DNA from: an uncultured Rhizobiaceae bacterium
GTDB lineage: Bacteria > Pseudomonadota > Alphaproteobacteria > Rhizobiales > Rhizobiaceae
DNA: 64,000 bases
Assembly: GCA_958296345.1 (NCBI GenBank)
Contig: CATQIJ010000010.1
Location: forward strand, 62,001-126,000
Direction: 5' to 3'
Of this stretch, positions 51,098 through 60,516 are shown in pieces. Position numbers and translations under genes: made by a program. A model generated the notes under the pieces. It was not told the origin of the DNA. It searched no databases and worked only from the letters and a program-made list of their open reading frames with translations. Each line of letters starts with the position of its first letter. Position 1 is the first letter of the stretch.

Positions 51098-51175
51098 ATG
51101 CGTATATTTTATTTAATTTCAGCATTAGTCATTCTTCTATGGATACTCGTCTTAATAAGGTACGGATTTAAGTAA
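51098..51175 (+). CDS. 25-residue single-span membrane peptide
   Basis: A short ATG-started frame lies between the divergent GT4 gene and the TTG-started COG4671 gene and ends two bases before the latter. The product begins MRIFYLISALVILLWILVL and ends RYGFK, one transmembrane helix with a basic, aromatic C-terminus. The upstream ribosome-binding site is weak. It may be a small subunit of the glycosyltransferase system or a leader peptide that couples translation into the next gene. No known family was recognised. Confidence 0.45.
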   Translation: MRIFYLISALVILLWILVLIRYGFK

Positions 51176-51176
51176 G

Positions 51177-52409
51177 TTGGAAATTAAACGCCTCGATCAT
51201 ACTCGTATTCTTATGTACAGCCACGATACATTCGGACTAGGACATCTTCGTCGTTGTCGCACGATTGCTCATTCTATCGTAGAGCAATTTAAGGGCGTTA
51301 GTATATTGATTATTTCTGGCTCCCAAATTGCAGGTGCTTTTGATTTTAAAGCTCGAGTTGATTTTGTGAAAATTCCCTCTGTGATCAAACTCTATAATGG
51401 TGAGTATGATTCAATTGGTGAATATATCGATATTGAAGAAATTCTTGAGATGCGCAAGCTCATCATTCAGCGTACAGCTGAGGCGTTCAATCCTAATATT
51501 TTCATCGTTGATAAAGAGCCAATGGGTCTTAAGGGGGAATTAGAGCCAACATTAGCGATGTTTAAAGAAACCAAGACACATACGGTCATTGGTCTTCGTG
51601 ATGTTATGGATAGCCCAGAGTTGCTCAAGGAAGAATGGGCGAAGCAAAATATGCTGAAGAAAATTAATAATTATTACGATGCAGCATGGATTTATGGTCC
51701 AGAACATTTTTGGAATCCGTTAGAAGGTTTGGAAGTGCAAGAAAGCCTAACAAAAAAACTTACCTATGTTGGCTTTTTAGATCGAGAAAGTCAGTCTCAT
51801 CCTTCAACAGAGGGGCATTCGCTTCCGGATAAATATATTTTAGTTACAGCTGGTGGCGGTGGTGATGGGATTGCAATCATGGAGCAGGTTTTATCGGCCC
51901 GCGAGCATGATCCACAAATAGACTTTCCTACTGTTATGATCCTTGGGCCGTTTATGAAATCCGATAGTCGTGAACGGTTAAGATTACGTGCTTCAAGTCT
52001 TGCAAATGTGACTGTGATCGATTTTGAAAGTCGAATGGAAGTCTTAATGCAAAATGCGGTAGCGCTAGTTGGAATGTGTGGATACAATACCTTTTGTGAA
52101 GTTCTATCATTTGATAAAAAAGCGCTGTTTGTACCGAGAACAAAACCAAGGCAAGAGCAATATATTCGTGCAAAGCGCGCAAGTGAAATTGGTCTAAGCT
52201 CTATGCTTACACCAGAAGAAGCAGCTATTCCTTCTGTCATGGCCGAAGCCCTTCGTAATTTACCAAATCTCGAGTTACCTTCAAAGAAAGTAGCTAAAGG
52301 TGACCTAGCTGGATTAGATAATATTTGTGTTGAAGTTCAAAAGATATCAGAAGGCCAGAAATCAATTTCTGCAGAAGTAGAAAAGATTTTAGAGCCGCAA
52401 AGGGCTTAA
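51177..52409 (+). CDS. COG4671-type glycosyltransferase
   Basis: This 410-residue predicted glycosyltransferase of the MurG-like COG4671 group begins with a TTG. It has HDTFGLGHLRRCRTIAHS near the N-terminus, TAGGGGDG in the sugar-nucleotide half and MCGYNTFCEVLSFDKKALFVPR near 300. No membrane segment is visible. The gene forms a unit with the next two glycosyltransferase genes (gaps 3 bp and overlap of one base). Together they likely build one surface polysaccharide or glycolipid. Confidence 0.85.
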   Translation: MEIKRLDHTRILMYSHDTFGLGHLRRCRTIAHSIVEQFKGVSILIISGSQIAGAFDFKARVDFVKIPSVIKLYNGEYDSIGEYIDIEEILEMRKLIIQRTAEAFNPNIFIVDKEPMGLKGELEPTLAMFKETKTHTVIGLRDVMDSPELLKEEWAKQNMLKKINNYYDAAWIYGPEHFWNPLEGLEVQESLTKKLTYVGFLDRESQSHPSTEGHSLPDKYILVTAGGGGDGIAIMEQVLSAREHDPQIDFPTVMILGPFMKSDSRERLRLRASSLANVTVIDFESRMEVLMQNAVALVGMCGYNTFCEVLSFDKKALFVPRTKPRQEQYIRAKRASEIGLSSMLTPEEAAIPSVMAEALRNLPNLELPSKKVAKGDLAGLDNICVEVQKISEGQKSISAEVEKILEPQRA

Positions 52410-52412
52410 CAA

Positions 52413-53657
52413 TTGTCTTCGAAAAAAAGAATTGCTGTCGTATTAAAAGGCTACCCACGCCTCTCTGAAACTTTCATTTCTAAAGAAATTCTTGAGCTTG
52501 AACGAGCAGGTTTTGAACTGTCTATTATATCTCTGCGTCACCCAACTGACAAACATACAGATCCTGTTCATGGAGAAATAAAAGCCCCTAAGCATTATTT
52601 ACCTGAGTACATTTATCAGGAGATATTTCGTGTTTGGTGGGCAAAAATAAACTGTACTTTTAAGCTTGGGTTTTGGAAGACGATACCAATTTTTTTCAAA
52701 GACTTTATGCGCGACCCTTCTGCGAACCGTATCAGGCGCTGGGGGCAGGCAATGGTTTTGGCGCATGAATATGCAGGTGATTGTGATCATATTTATGCGC
52801 ATTTTCTTCATACGCCATGTTCCGTTGCAAGATATGCAGCGCTTATATCTGGTAAGTCATTTTCTATTTCAGCACACGCAAAAGATATCTGGACTTCACC
52901 TGAATGGGAGATGCGAGAAAAGCTTGAAGACTGTGATTGGCTCGTAACCTGTACGGAAGGTGGTGCTGATTATTTGAAGACTTTAGCACCTGCTGGGCGC
53001 GTTCATTTAGTCTATCATGGATTAGATTTATCTCGTTTTCCGCCATCAAAAATGGCACCTTCTAAGAATGATGGTAGTACTAAAGTTAAGACTGTAAAAT
53101 TAGTAACCGTTGGACGCGCAGTTGCTAAAAAAGGCATCGATAGTTTGCTACAGGCTTTAGCAAATTTACCCGATGATTTTTACTGGCAATGGACACACAT
53201 CGGCGGCGGTCCGTTGAAAAAAGATTTGGAAGCACTTGCGTTAAACTTAGGCATTGCTGATCAATGTAATTTTAAAGGCGCACTCCCACAATCTGAAGTT
53301 TTAGAAACTTACAAAAAGTCTGATTTATTTATCTTGCCAAGTAGAATAGATGAGACAGGTGATCGAGATGGGTTGCCAAATGTTATTGTTGAAGCTCAAA
53401 GCCAGGGGATGGCTGTTATTTCAACAAGCATCTCAGGAATTCCTGAGTTAATTCAAAATGATAGTAATGGTATATTGATTCAACCTGATAACGTAAGCGA
53501 CTTGACCAAGGCTATTGAGTTACTCTCTAAAAACCCCAAACTAAGAATTGAAATGGGCAAGCTTGGTGAAGAAAAAGTCCGAACTTATTTTTCACATAAA
53601 CAAACGATTGGGGACATAGTCTCGCTCCTAAACAAGAGTTTGAAAGTGACCGGGTAA
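52413..53657 (+). CDS. Glycosyltransferase family 4
   Basis: This 414-residue enzyme starts with TTG, with AAGGG nine bases upstream inside the previous gene. It shows LKGYPRLSETFISKEILELE, HAKDIWTSPEW in the acceptor half, VTVGRAVAKKGIDSLLQAL in the donor half and the GT4 motif GLPNVIVEAQSQGM. Of the colanic-acid-like glycosyltransferases it is a typical member. The substrate is unknown. It overlaps the next gene by one base (TAATG). Confidence 0.88.
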   Translation: MSSKKRIAVVLKGYPRLSETFISKEILELERAGFELSIISLRHPTDKHTDPVHGEIKAPKHYLPEYIYQEIFRVWWAKINCTFKLGFWKTIPIFFKDFMRDPSANRIRRWGQAMVLAHEYAGDCDHIYAHFLHTPCSVARYAALISGKSFSISAHAKDIWTSPEWEMREKLEDCDWLVTCTEGGADYLKTLAPAGRVHLVYHGLDLSRFPPSKMAPSKNDGSTKVKTVKLVTVGRAVAKKGIDSLLQALANLPDDFYWQWTHIGGGPLKKDLEALALNLGIADQCNFKGALPQSEVLETYKKSDLFILPSRIDETGDRDGLPNVIVEAQSQGMAVISTSISGIPELIQNDSNGILIQPDNVSDLTKAIELLSKNPKLRIEMGKLGEEKVRTYFSHKQTIGDIVSLLNKSLKVTG

Positions 53658-54814
53658 TGCAGTCTGTATTGTTTTACGTCCAACACTTATGGGGCGTGGG
53701 TCATGTTTATCGTGCTAGCAGAATTGCACGTGGTTTGGTGAGGCAGGGGTATAAAGTTCACTTAAGTTGGGGTGGTACAAAAATACCCGGTTTTGATTTT
53801 TCTGGGATGCAAGTTCACCACTTAACACCAGTGAAAACCAGTGATGCATCTTTTTCACAATTACTTCATGCAGATGGTTCTATTTTTAGCGATAATGACA
53901 AGCGCATAAGATGTGATGAGCTTTTGAAAATTTATGATGAAGTTAGCCCTGATATTTTAATGACGGAGGCATATCCATTTGGACGTCGGCAAATGCGGTT
54001 TGAACTTTTACCACTTCTTGAAAAAGCAAAGTCATCATGCAAATCACCTATGATCGTCGCTTCAATTCGCGATATCATGCAGGAAGGTCGTAAAGAAAAA
54101 CGCGTAGAAGAATCTATTGAACTGGTAGCAAAGTATTTTGATTTAATTCTTGTTCATGGTGATAAAAATTTAATTCGCATAGAAGAGACACTACAAGGTG
54201 CCAAAAGCTTTTTTGAAAAAATTAGATATACTGGATTGGTCATACCAGAAGAAACTAATACAGAAGCTTCAGATAATTTCCAATGCGATGTACTCGTAAC
54301 CGTTGGCGGTGGAGCCTTCGGTCAAAATTTAACCCGTACAGCATTAGAAGCAATGCAGTACTCCCAATTATTTCCACGCAACTGGATTGTATCCGCAGGA
54401 ACAGAAGTATCCGAAGATGATTTTGAACTATTAAAAACCCAATGTCCTGAAGGGATGAAAATTGTAAGGTACATTCCGGACCTTGCAAATCTAATGCGCC
54501 AGATAAAAGTATCAGTTTCACATGCTGGTTATAACACAGTAGGTGATGTCCTTCGCTCTGGATGTGCCTGTGTTCTTTATCCTTATACAGGTGGTCGAGA
54601 AACTGAGCAGTTAAGACGCAGCGAAATTATGGACGCAAATAGTATCGCAGTTATGCTTGAGCCAGAGCGATTGTCACCGATGAGCTTGGCTAACGCCGTT
54701 GATAAGGCTGCTGAGCTTCCTAAGCAGTCGGTTGCTTTGCAAATAGATGGCGCTAACGAGACGGCTACTCTCTTAAAGCAGGAATTTGCAAAGTTTGAGC
54801 TCGCGATCTGTTGA
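53657..54814 (+). CDS. Second COG4671/MurG-like glycosyltransferase
   Basis: The 385-residue protein shares HLWGVGHVYRASRIARGLVRQGY with the MurG-like layout, VTVGGGAFGQNLTRTALEAM in the donor half and VSHAGYNTVGDVLRSGCACVLYP in the C-terminal half. It has the same architecture as the gene at 51177, so the two probably derive from one ancestor. The C-terminus ends just before the Mrp operon; whether it is transcribed with it is unknown. Confidence 0.85.
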   Translation: MQSVLFYVQHLWGVGHVYRASRIARGLVRQGYKVHLSWGGTKIPGFDFSGMQVHHLTPVKTSDASFSQLLHADGSIFSDNDKRIRCDELLKIYDEVSPDILMTEAYPFGRRQMRFELLPLLEKAKSSCKSPMIVASIRDIMQEGRKEKRVEESIELVAKYFDLILVHGDKNLIRIEETLQGAKSFFEKIRYTGLVIPEETNTEASDNFQCDVLVTVGGGAFGQNLTRTALEAMQYSQLFPRNWIVSAGTEVSEDDFELLKTQCPEGMKIVRYIPDLANLMRQIKVSVSHAGYNTVGDVLRSGCACVLYPYTGGRETEQLRRSEIMDANSIAVMLEPERLSPMSLANAVDKAAELPKQSVALQIDGANETATLLKQEFAKFELAIC

Positions 54815-54890
54815 TTGTCGCTTTCTATACCTTGAAAAATATATGTCTCTTGTTACTATTAAAGTTAACATTCATTATTCGAGAATATTC

Positions 54891-55385
54891 ATGATTAGAG
54901 GTATTATAGCATTGCTGGGGCTAGCAGTCTTATGGTTGCTGATGTCTGGCCTTTATAAGCCGCTTATTTTAATATTCGGAGCTCTTTCTGTGTTACTTAC
55001 GGTCTTTATTCTCAACCGTATGGATAAGGTTGATGGACATAAGCTCGGTTATGATATTGGCATATTTGCAACTCTCAAATACTTGGGTTGGCTCCTGATT
55101 GAAATTGCTAAGTCAAACTGGGCTGTAACTAAGGTAATTTTATCTGGAAAAATTCCTGACCAACAAAAGATGTTTGAAGTACCTGTGACACAAAAAAGTG
55201 AAATTGCTCAAGTTGTCTTTGCCAATTCAATAACTCTAACGCCAGGCACAATCACAGTCGAATCTGAAGACGATATCTTCATTGTTCATGCCCTGGAGTT
55301 TGATAATAGTGATATGGCTGCACTTGCTGATATGGATTCTAGAGTATCAGCCATAGAAACTGAGAATGCTGGGGGGAGCCAATAA
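54891..55385 (+). CDS. mnhE: Na+/H+ antiporter subunit E (Mrp/Mnh)
   Basis: This subunit E of a Mrp-type cation/proton antiporter is about 164 residues from ATG 54891 (MIRGIIALLGLAVLW). Earlier in-frame starts at 54843 or 54786 overlap the previous gene or add a non-hydrophobic stretch and are less likely. Two membrane segments are followed by LILSGKIPDQQ-like text and FANSITLTPGTITVE, the MnhE signature. The stop overlaps mnhF by one base. Confidence 0.88.
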   Translation: MIRGIIALLGLAVLWLLMSGLYKPLILIFGALSVLLTVFILNRMDKVDGHKLGYDIGIFATLKYLGWLLIEIAKSNWAVTKVILSGKIPDQQKMFEVPVTQKSEIAQVVFANSITLTPGTITVESEDDIFIVHALEFDNSDMAALADMDSRVSAIETENAGGSQ

Positions 55386-55708
55386 TGTTCGCTGTTGCTG
55401 CAATCGCGCTTTTTGTCGGTATGATTATTGTCCTCATTAGACTTTACGCGGGGCCAACATTATATGACCGTGTTTTGGCTGGGAATGCATTTGGCACATA
55501 CACTGTGCTCTTCATTGGCATTCTTGGTTTCTTAACAGGGCGTCCTGATTTTCTAGATATTGCGTTACTTTATGCTCTTATTAATTTTGTTGGAACAATC
55601 GCTATTCTTAAGTATTTCCGCTACCGCGCAATCGGGGATACATCTCCAACACCTCGTGGTACGCCGACAGCAAACGGAAGATTAAAAGATCAAGGAGCTA
55701 AATCATGA
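55385..55708 (+). CDS. mnhF: Na+/H+ antiporter subunit F
   Basis: This 107-residue small membrane subunit has three segments, with the family text RLYAGPTLYDRVLAGNAFGTYTVLF and ALLYALINFVGTIAILKYF. It begins at the TAATG junction with mnhE and overlaps mnhG by four bases. Confidence 0.92.
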   Translation: MFAVAAIALFVGMIIVLIRLYAGPTLYDRVLAGNAFGTYTVLFIGILGFLTGRPDFLDIALLYALINFVGTIAILKYFRYRAIGDTSPTPRGTPTANGRLKDQGAKS

Positions 55709-56103
55709 GCGCACTTGATATGATTGTAGAGGTTGCTAGTTGGGTTGCTATCCTTTTGGGAAGTGCATTCATGTTAATCGGGGCAGTGGGCACGTTACGG
55801 TTTCCCGATTTTTGGTCACGTGTTCATGCTGTATCAGTTGCAGATTCTGCTGGAATGCTTTTATTAACCCTTGGAATGTGCATGCAGGGTGGCTTTACGC
55901 TTGTCACTGTTAAGCTCATTATCATCGGTATCTTTTTGTTTATTACAGGCCCGACAGCAACCCATGCGGTTGCCAATGCAGCTTTGGTGTCTGGATTTTT
56001 ACCAAAAGGTGCAGATGCGTTCCGAAAGCCAAAGCTGATTGTTGATAAAGAAACTAAAAAAATTAAAAAGAAAAAACGCTCGCCATTGAAGGGAAAACTT
56101 TAA
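55705..56103 (+). CDS. mnhG: Na+/H+ antiporter subunit G
   Basis: This 132-residue membrane subunit with three segments shows GAVGTLRFPDFWSRVHAVSVADSAG, the MnhG signature. It has a longer, strongly basic C-terminus (ETKKIKKKKRSPLKGKL) than the common form. It shares one base with the next gene (TAATG). Confidence 0.92.
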   Translation: MSALDMIVEVASWVAILLGSAFMLIGAVGTLRFPDFWSRVHAVSVADSAGMLLLTLGMCMQGGFTLVTVKLIIIGIFLFITGPTATHAVANAALVSGFLPKGADAFRKPKLIVDKETKKIKKKKRSPLKGKL

Positions 56104-56657
56104 TGGAATTGTTTATTAACTTAGTTCTTTTTTCCATGTTAGTGGTGACTGCCGTCGCCATTCTTAAGATGCGTCACCTTTTTGCTGTTGTAATGCTTTC
56201 AGGTGTTTTCAGCCTTCTTTGTGCTTTGTTATTTGTAACGTTAGATGCAGTTGATGTGGCCTTTACTGAAGCTGCAGTTGGCGCAGGTATATCAACTGTT
56301 CTAATGCTTGGCACAATGGCTTTAACCGCTCGCAATGAAAAAATGCCAAGAGATTTTTCTTTTATTCCTCTGGCTGTTGTGATGATTACCGGCGCAGTTT
56401 TGATTTATGGTACTTTGGATATGCCGGATTTTGGCTCTGCTACTTCACCTGCACAATTACACTTAGCGACAGAATACCTTAAACAAAGTCCATCTGACAT
56501 TGGTGTTCCAAATGTTGTTACTGCTATTTTGGCAAGTTATAGAGGTTATGACACTTTGGGTGAGACCGTTGTTGTGTTTACAGCATGTGTTGGTGTGTTG
56601 ATGTTAATTGGTAATCTTGCAAGACGTAGGCGCAAAGACGAAGAGGGGGCAGAATAA
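56103..56657 (+). CDS. DUF4040/MbhD-type antiporter subunit
   Basis: This 184-residue membrane protein corresponds to the DUF4040 (MbhD-like) region, which in canonical Mrp is fused to the C-terminus of large MnhA. It has LFAVVMLSGVFSLLCALLFVTLDAVDVAFTEAAVGAG with the conserved Glu. A second half with three segments runs to the C-terminus. In this operon it is a separate gene preceding mnhB. Confidence 0.85.
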   Translation: MELFINLVLFSMLVVTAVAILKMRHLFAVVMLSGVFSLLCALLFVTLDAVDVAFTEAAVGAGISTVLMLGTMALTARNEKMPRDFSFIPLAVVMITGAVLIYGTLDMPDFGSATSPAQLHLATEYLKQSPSDIGVPNVVTAILASYRGYDTLGETVVVFTACVGVLMLIGNLARRRRKDEEGAE

Positions 56658-57097
56658 TGCGGCACCACCTTCTTTTACGAGTCATAACTAAGCTCTTAGT
56701 TGGGCCGATTATTTTGTTTGCACTTTATGTTCAATTTCATGGTGATTATTCACCAGGTGGCGGCTTTCAAGCAGGTGTGATTTTTGCGGTTGCGTTCATT
56801 TTATTTGGTATCGTTTTTGGATTGTCGAAAGTGAAACAAGTTTTCCCTCCATGGCTCGTGCATAAATTAGCAGCATTAGGTGTGCTGATTTATGCAGGCA
56901 CCGGCGTTTACAGTCTTATGTTGGGTGCAACCTATTTAAATTACAGCGCGTTTACGCCAGACCATCCAGAACACGGTCAACATTGGGGAATTTTAATTGT
57001 TGAACTCGGTGTAGGTGTAACGGTTGCTGCAGTTATGGTTGCAATCTACTATGCATTTGCTGCCCGCCCTCCTGTTATTAGTGATGAGGAATGGTAG
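56657..57097 (+). CDS. mnhB: Na+/H+ antiporter subunit B
   Basis: This 146-residue MnhB subunit has four segments and the text LYVQFHGDYSPGGGFQAGVIFAVAFIL, the usual GGGFQ motif. It begins at the TAATG junction with the DUF4040 gene and ends four bases before mnhC. Confidence 0.92.
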   Translation: MRHHLLLRVITKLLVGPIILFALYVQFHGDYSPGGGFQAGVIFAVAFILFGIVFGLSKVKQVFPPWLVHKLAALGVLIYAGTGVYSLMLGATYLNYSAFTPDHPEHGQHWGILIVELGVGVTVAAVMVAIYYAFAARPPVISDEEW

Positions 57098-57101
57098 ACC
57101 A

Positions 57102-57527
57102 ATGACCATGGAATTTATTCTCGGGCACCTAAATTACTGGCTTTTCATTGTTTTGATGATGATTGGTTTTTACATCGTTGTTGCACGTGGTAACTACATT
57201 AAGAAAATAGTTGGCTTGAATGTATTTCAAGTCTCCGTTTTCATGTTCTATATTTCAATTGGTAAGGTTGAAGGCGGTACTGCTCCTATCTTTCCTGTCG
57301 ATATGAACATTGATCCAAACGTTATCTATTCAAATCCATTGCCGCATGTGCTTATTCTAACTGCTATTGTTGTTGGCATCGCAACAACCTCGCTAGGACT
57401 TGCTTTGATCGTCCGTATTCGTGAAGAATTTGGAACAATTGAAGAAGATGAAATTCTAGAAATTGAGAGCAAATTACAGCTTGAAGAAAATTCAACTGAG
57501 GGTTCTTCCATGGGAGGTCGTGCTTGA
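57102..57527 (+). CDS. mnhC: Na+/H+ antiporter subunit C
   Basis: This NuoK-like subunit of about 141 residues has three membrane segments, with GLNVFQVSVFMFYISIG and PHVLILTAIVVGIATTSLGLALIVRI, the MnhC/NuoK signature. I start at ATG 57102; a reading from further upstream overlaps mnhB with no support. The C-terminus is acidic and longer than in NuoK. The stop overlaps the following ATG by one base. Confidence 0.92.
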   Translation: MTMEFILGHLNYWLFIVLMMIGFYIVVARGNYIKKIVGLNVFQVSVFMFYISIGKVEGGTAPIFPVDMNIDPNVIYSNPLPHVLILTAIVVGIATTSLGLALIVRIREEFGTIEEDEILEIESKLQLEENSTEGSSMGGRA

Positions 57528-59044
57528 TGGCAAGTGCATCTATTATCCCGTCATTGAGTATTATCGATCAGCTTCCATTGTTAACAATTGTAGTTCCGAT
57601 GATTGCTGCTCCATTATGTGTCTTATTTGGTAATAGGCACATTGCTTGGTTGCTTGCGTTTATAGCCAGCTTGGTTTCGTTCTTATTTTCTGCCCATATG
57701 CTTTTGCAAGTAATTGATGGCGATGTCTTGTCGTATCATCTTGGCGGATGGGTACCACCTTTAGGGATTGAATATCGCGTCGATGCAGCCAATGCGTTTG
57801 TTCTTCTGTTAATTTCAGGAATTAGTACGGTTATCCTCCCTTATGCGCGTCAAAGCGTGGCACATGAGATTAAAAAAGTAAGCCACACGCTGTTCTACTG
57901 CTGTTATTTATTGTGTTTCACTGGGTTACTTGGGGTTGTTGTAACAGGTGATGCGTTTAATGTTTTTGTATTTTTAGAAATCTCGTCACTCTCAACTTAT
58001 GTGTTGATTGCCATGGGTGCAGAACGAGATAAGCGCGCACTTACCTCAGCCTATGATTACCTCATCCTTGGTACGATTGGTGCAACTTTCTTTGTGATAG
58101 GGATTGGCTTTTTATACATTGCAACCGGTACCCTTAACATGGCCGATCTTGCAGTGCGTCTCGCTGATATGGGTGATAACCGAACGGTTCAGGCAGGCTG
58201 TGCTTTTATCGTTGTTGGCATGGGTTTAAAGGCCGCTATTTATCCACTTCATCTATGGTTGCCGAGTGCTTACACTTATGCACCTTCTGTCGTGACAGTG
58301 TTTTTGGCCGCAACCGCAACCAAAGCTGCAATCTACATTTTGCTCAGATTTATGTTCTCTATTTTCCAGCCAGAGTTTGTATTTGAATTACACACGCTAA
58401 CATGGATTATTATGCCGTTAGCAATTCTGGCAATGTTCGCTGCCTCTCTTATTGCAGCCTTTCAAGCAGACCTAAAACGCTTACTTGCTTATTCATCAGT
58501 CGCTCAAGTTGGTTACATGATTTTAGGTATTGGATTAGCTACAAAAATCAGTCTCTCCGCTACAATCATTCATTTGTTTAATCATGGTATTACGAAGGCT
58601 GTTTTGTTCATGGTTGTTGGCGCATTTGTAATGCGCAAAGGAAGTAGTTTTATAAAAAACCTTAATGGCCTTGGTAAGCAAATGCCATGGACATGCGCTG
58701 CATTTGTAGTTGGTGGTTTAAGCTTAATTGGCGTACCAGGTACAGCTGGCTTTATTTCAAAATGGCTGCTGATTGATGCCGCACTTGAAGCAGACCTTTG
58801 GTGGTTAGCAATGCTGATCGTTCTGTCTTCACTCTTAGCTGTGGTCTACGTATGGAAAACTGTTGAAGTGCTTTATATGAACGAACCAGACGAAAGTATT
58901 GTCATAAAAGAAGTTCCTATGACCATGTTGATTCCCATGTGGATTATGGCACTAGCTTGTATTTACTTTGGATTGAATACGGACATCACGTTGACCTCTG
59001 CATCCGTTGCAGTAAATAGCCTTCTTGGTGGAGGGGCGCAATGA
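57527..59044 (+). CDS. mnhD: Proton-conducting antiporter subunit D (first copy)
   Basis: This subunit of about 505 residues is of the NuoN/MnhD proton-translocating type with 14 segments. It has the conserved Glu and Lys region (FVFLEISSLSTYVLIAMG; KAAIYPLHLWLPSAYTYAPS) and LKRLLAYSSVAQVGYMILGIGL. I start at ATG 57527 (TGATG) rather than the TTG before it. It is one of three such subunits in this operon. It overlaps the next gene by four bases. Confidence 0.9.
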   Translation: MASASIIPSLSIIDQLPLLTIVVPMIAAPLCVLFGNRHIAWLLAFIASLVSFLFSAHMLLQVIDGDVLSYHLGGWVPPLGIEYRVDAANAFVLLLISGISTVILPYARQSVAHEIKKVSHTLFYCCYLLCFTGLLGVVVTGDAFNVFVFLEISSLSTYVLIAMGAERDKRALTSAYDYLILGTIGATFFVIGIGFLYIATGTLNMADLAVRLADMGDNRTVQAGCAFIVVGMGLKAAIYPLHLWLPSAYTYAPSVVTVFLAATATKAAIYILLRFMFSIFQPEFVFELHTLTWIIMPLAILAMFAASLIAAFQADLKRLLAYSSVAQVGYMILGIGLATKISLSATIIHLFNHGITKAVLFMVVGAFVMRKGSSFIKNLNGLGKQMPWTCAAFVVGGLSLIGVPGTAGFISKWLLIDAALEADLWWLAMLIVLSSLLAVVYVWKTVEVLYMNEPDESIVIKEVPMTMLIPMWIMALACIYFGLNTDITLTSASVAVNSLLGGGAQ

Positions 59045-60516
59045 TGGATACAAACACAGCCATTTTAATGTCTATGGCCATTCCAGTATTAGCTTGCATT
59101 AGTAATCTTTTACATGGGAATGAGCGTCCTAATTTGCGTGATGGCCTTACGCTTATTGCTGCAATTGCTACATTCGGTTGCGTTTTAAGCATCCTTATAA
59201 ATAACGGCGGCACGCCTACGGAAACTTTCACGCTGTTTTCAATTATGCCAGGCTTGGATATTGCCTTTCATATTGAACCATTAGGATTACTCTTTGCATT
59301 GATTGCATCAGGACTTTGGGTTGTGGTTCACCTCTACGCAATTGGTTATATGCGTGGCAATAAAGAAGATAACCATGCTCGGTTTTATGCGGCGTTCTGT
59401 TTCTCAATTTCTGCAACCTTAGGTATAGCTTTTTCAGCTAATATGTTCTCGCTATTTATCTTTTATGAAGTTCTTACTATCGCGACTTATCCATTAGTAG
59501 CTCATAAAGGTACACAAGAAGCAAAACGTGGCGCACGTATTTATGTAGGTACTTTGCTTGGTACGTCTATTGGTTTGCAACTTGTCGCTATTGTCTGGAC
59601 ATATGTTATTGCAGGTACGCTTGATTTTACACAAGGTGGTATATTGCATGATAAAGAATTAGGAGCAGGTTTGGCAGCGATACTGCTGGCACTCTATGCA
59701 TTTGGCATTGGCAAAGCAGCTTTAATGCCGTTTCATAAATGGCTACCAGCCGCGATGGTCGCACCAACGCCAGTATCAGCATTGCTTCATGCAGTAGCTG
59801 TTGTAAAGGCAGGTGTTTTCACTATTTTAAAAGTTGGTATTTATATCTTTGGTATCGATTTCTTAAGCGAAACCAACGCTTCTGAATGGTTGATGTGGCT
59901 AGCAGCATTCTCAATTCTTGCGGCTTCAATTGTTGCGATGACAAAAGATAATTTAAAAGCGCGACTAGCTTATTCCACGGTAAGCCAGCTTTCGTACATA
60001 ACGCTCGGTATGGCGCTTGCTACTTCGATGGGTGCACTCGGTGGTGGACTTCATATTGCCATGCACGCTTTTGGAAAGATTACGCTCTTTATGTGTGCAG
60101 GCGCAATTTATGTTGCGACCCATAAAACTGAGATTAAACAGATGACAGGCTTAGGGCGTGTCATGCCATTTACATATGGTGCATTTTTAATTGGCGCGCT
60201 CTCAATTATAGGCCTTCCACCTTTAGGGGGCTCATGGAGTAAGTGGCAATTAATGGTTGCGGCGGCTGATACAGGGCAATTGATAATGATTGCTGTGCTT
60301 ATGATAAGTTCATTGTTGAATGTTGCTTATCTATTGCCAATTGTTGCAAAGGGGTTTTTCCTGACTGATGAGAAAAACAACGCTGAAATAGGTATAAAAG
60401 AAGCACCGTTTTGGTGTGTAGCGCCGCCTGTATTTACCGCAATTGGATGTATCATTTTATTTTTATATGCGGGTGACATCCAAACCTTCCTAATGCCAAT
60501 TGTTGAGGTGAAGTAA
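59041..60516 (+). CDS. Proton-conducting antiporter subunit (second copy)
   Basis: This 491-residue NuoL/MnhA-D-type subunit has FIFYEVLTIATYPLVAHKGTQEA, GKAALMPFHKWLPAAMVAPTPVSALLHAV (the conserved Lys and His block) and NLKARLAYSTVSQLSYITLGMAL. The last is typical for this family. It is shorter than a complete MnhA of about 800 residues and lacks the DUF4040 and MnhB parts, which are encoded separately here. Confidence 0.9.
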   Translation: MMDTNTAILMSMAIPVLACISNLLHGNERPNLRDGLTLIAAIATFGCVLSILINNGGTPTETFTLFSIMPGLDIAFHIEPLGLLFALIASGLWVVVHLYAIGYMRGNKEDNHARFYAAFCFSISATLGIAFSANMFSLFIFYEVLTIATYPLVAHKGTQEAKRGARIYVGTLLGTSIGLQLVAIVWTYVIAGTLDFTQGGILHDKELGAGLAAILLALYAFGIGKAALMPFHKWLPAAMVAPTPVSALLHAVAVVKAGVFTILKVGIYIFGIDFLSETNASEWLMWLAAFSILAASIVAMTKDNLKARLAYSTVSQLSYITLGMALATSMGALGGGLHIAMHAFGKITLFMCAGAIYVATHKTEIKQMTGLGRVMPFTYGAFLIGALSIIGLPPLGGSWSKWQLMVAAADTGQLIMIAVLMISSLLNVAYLLPIVAKGFFLTDEKNNAEIGIKEAPFWCVAPPVFTAIGCIILFLYAGDIQTFLMPIVEVK

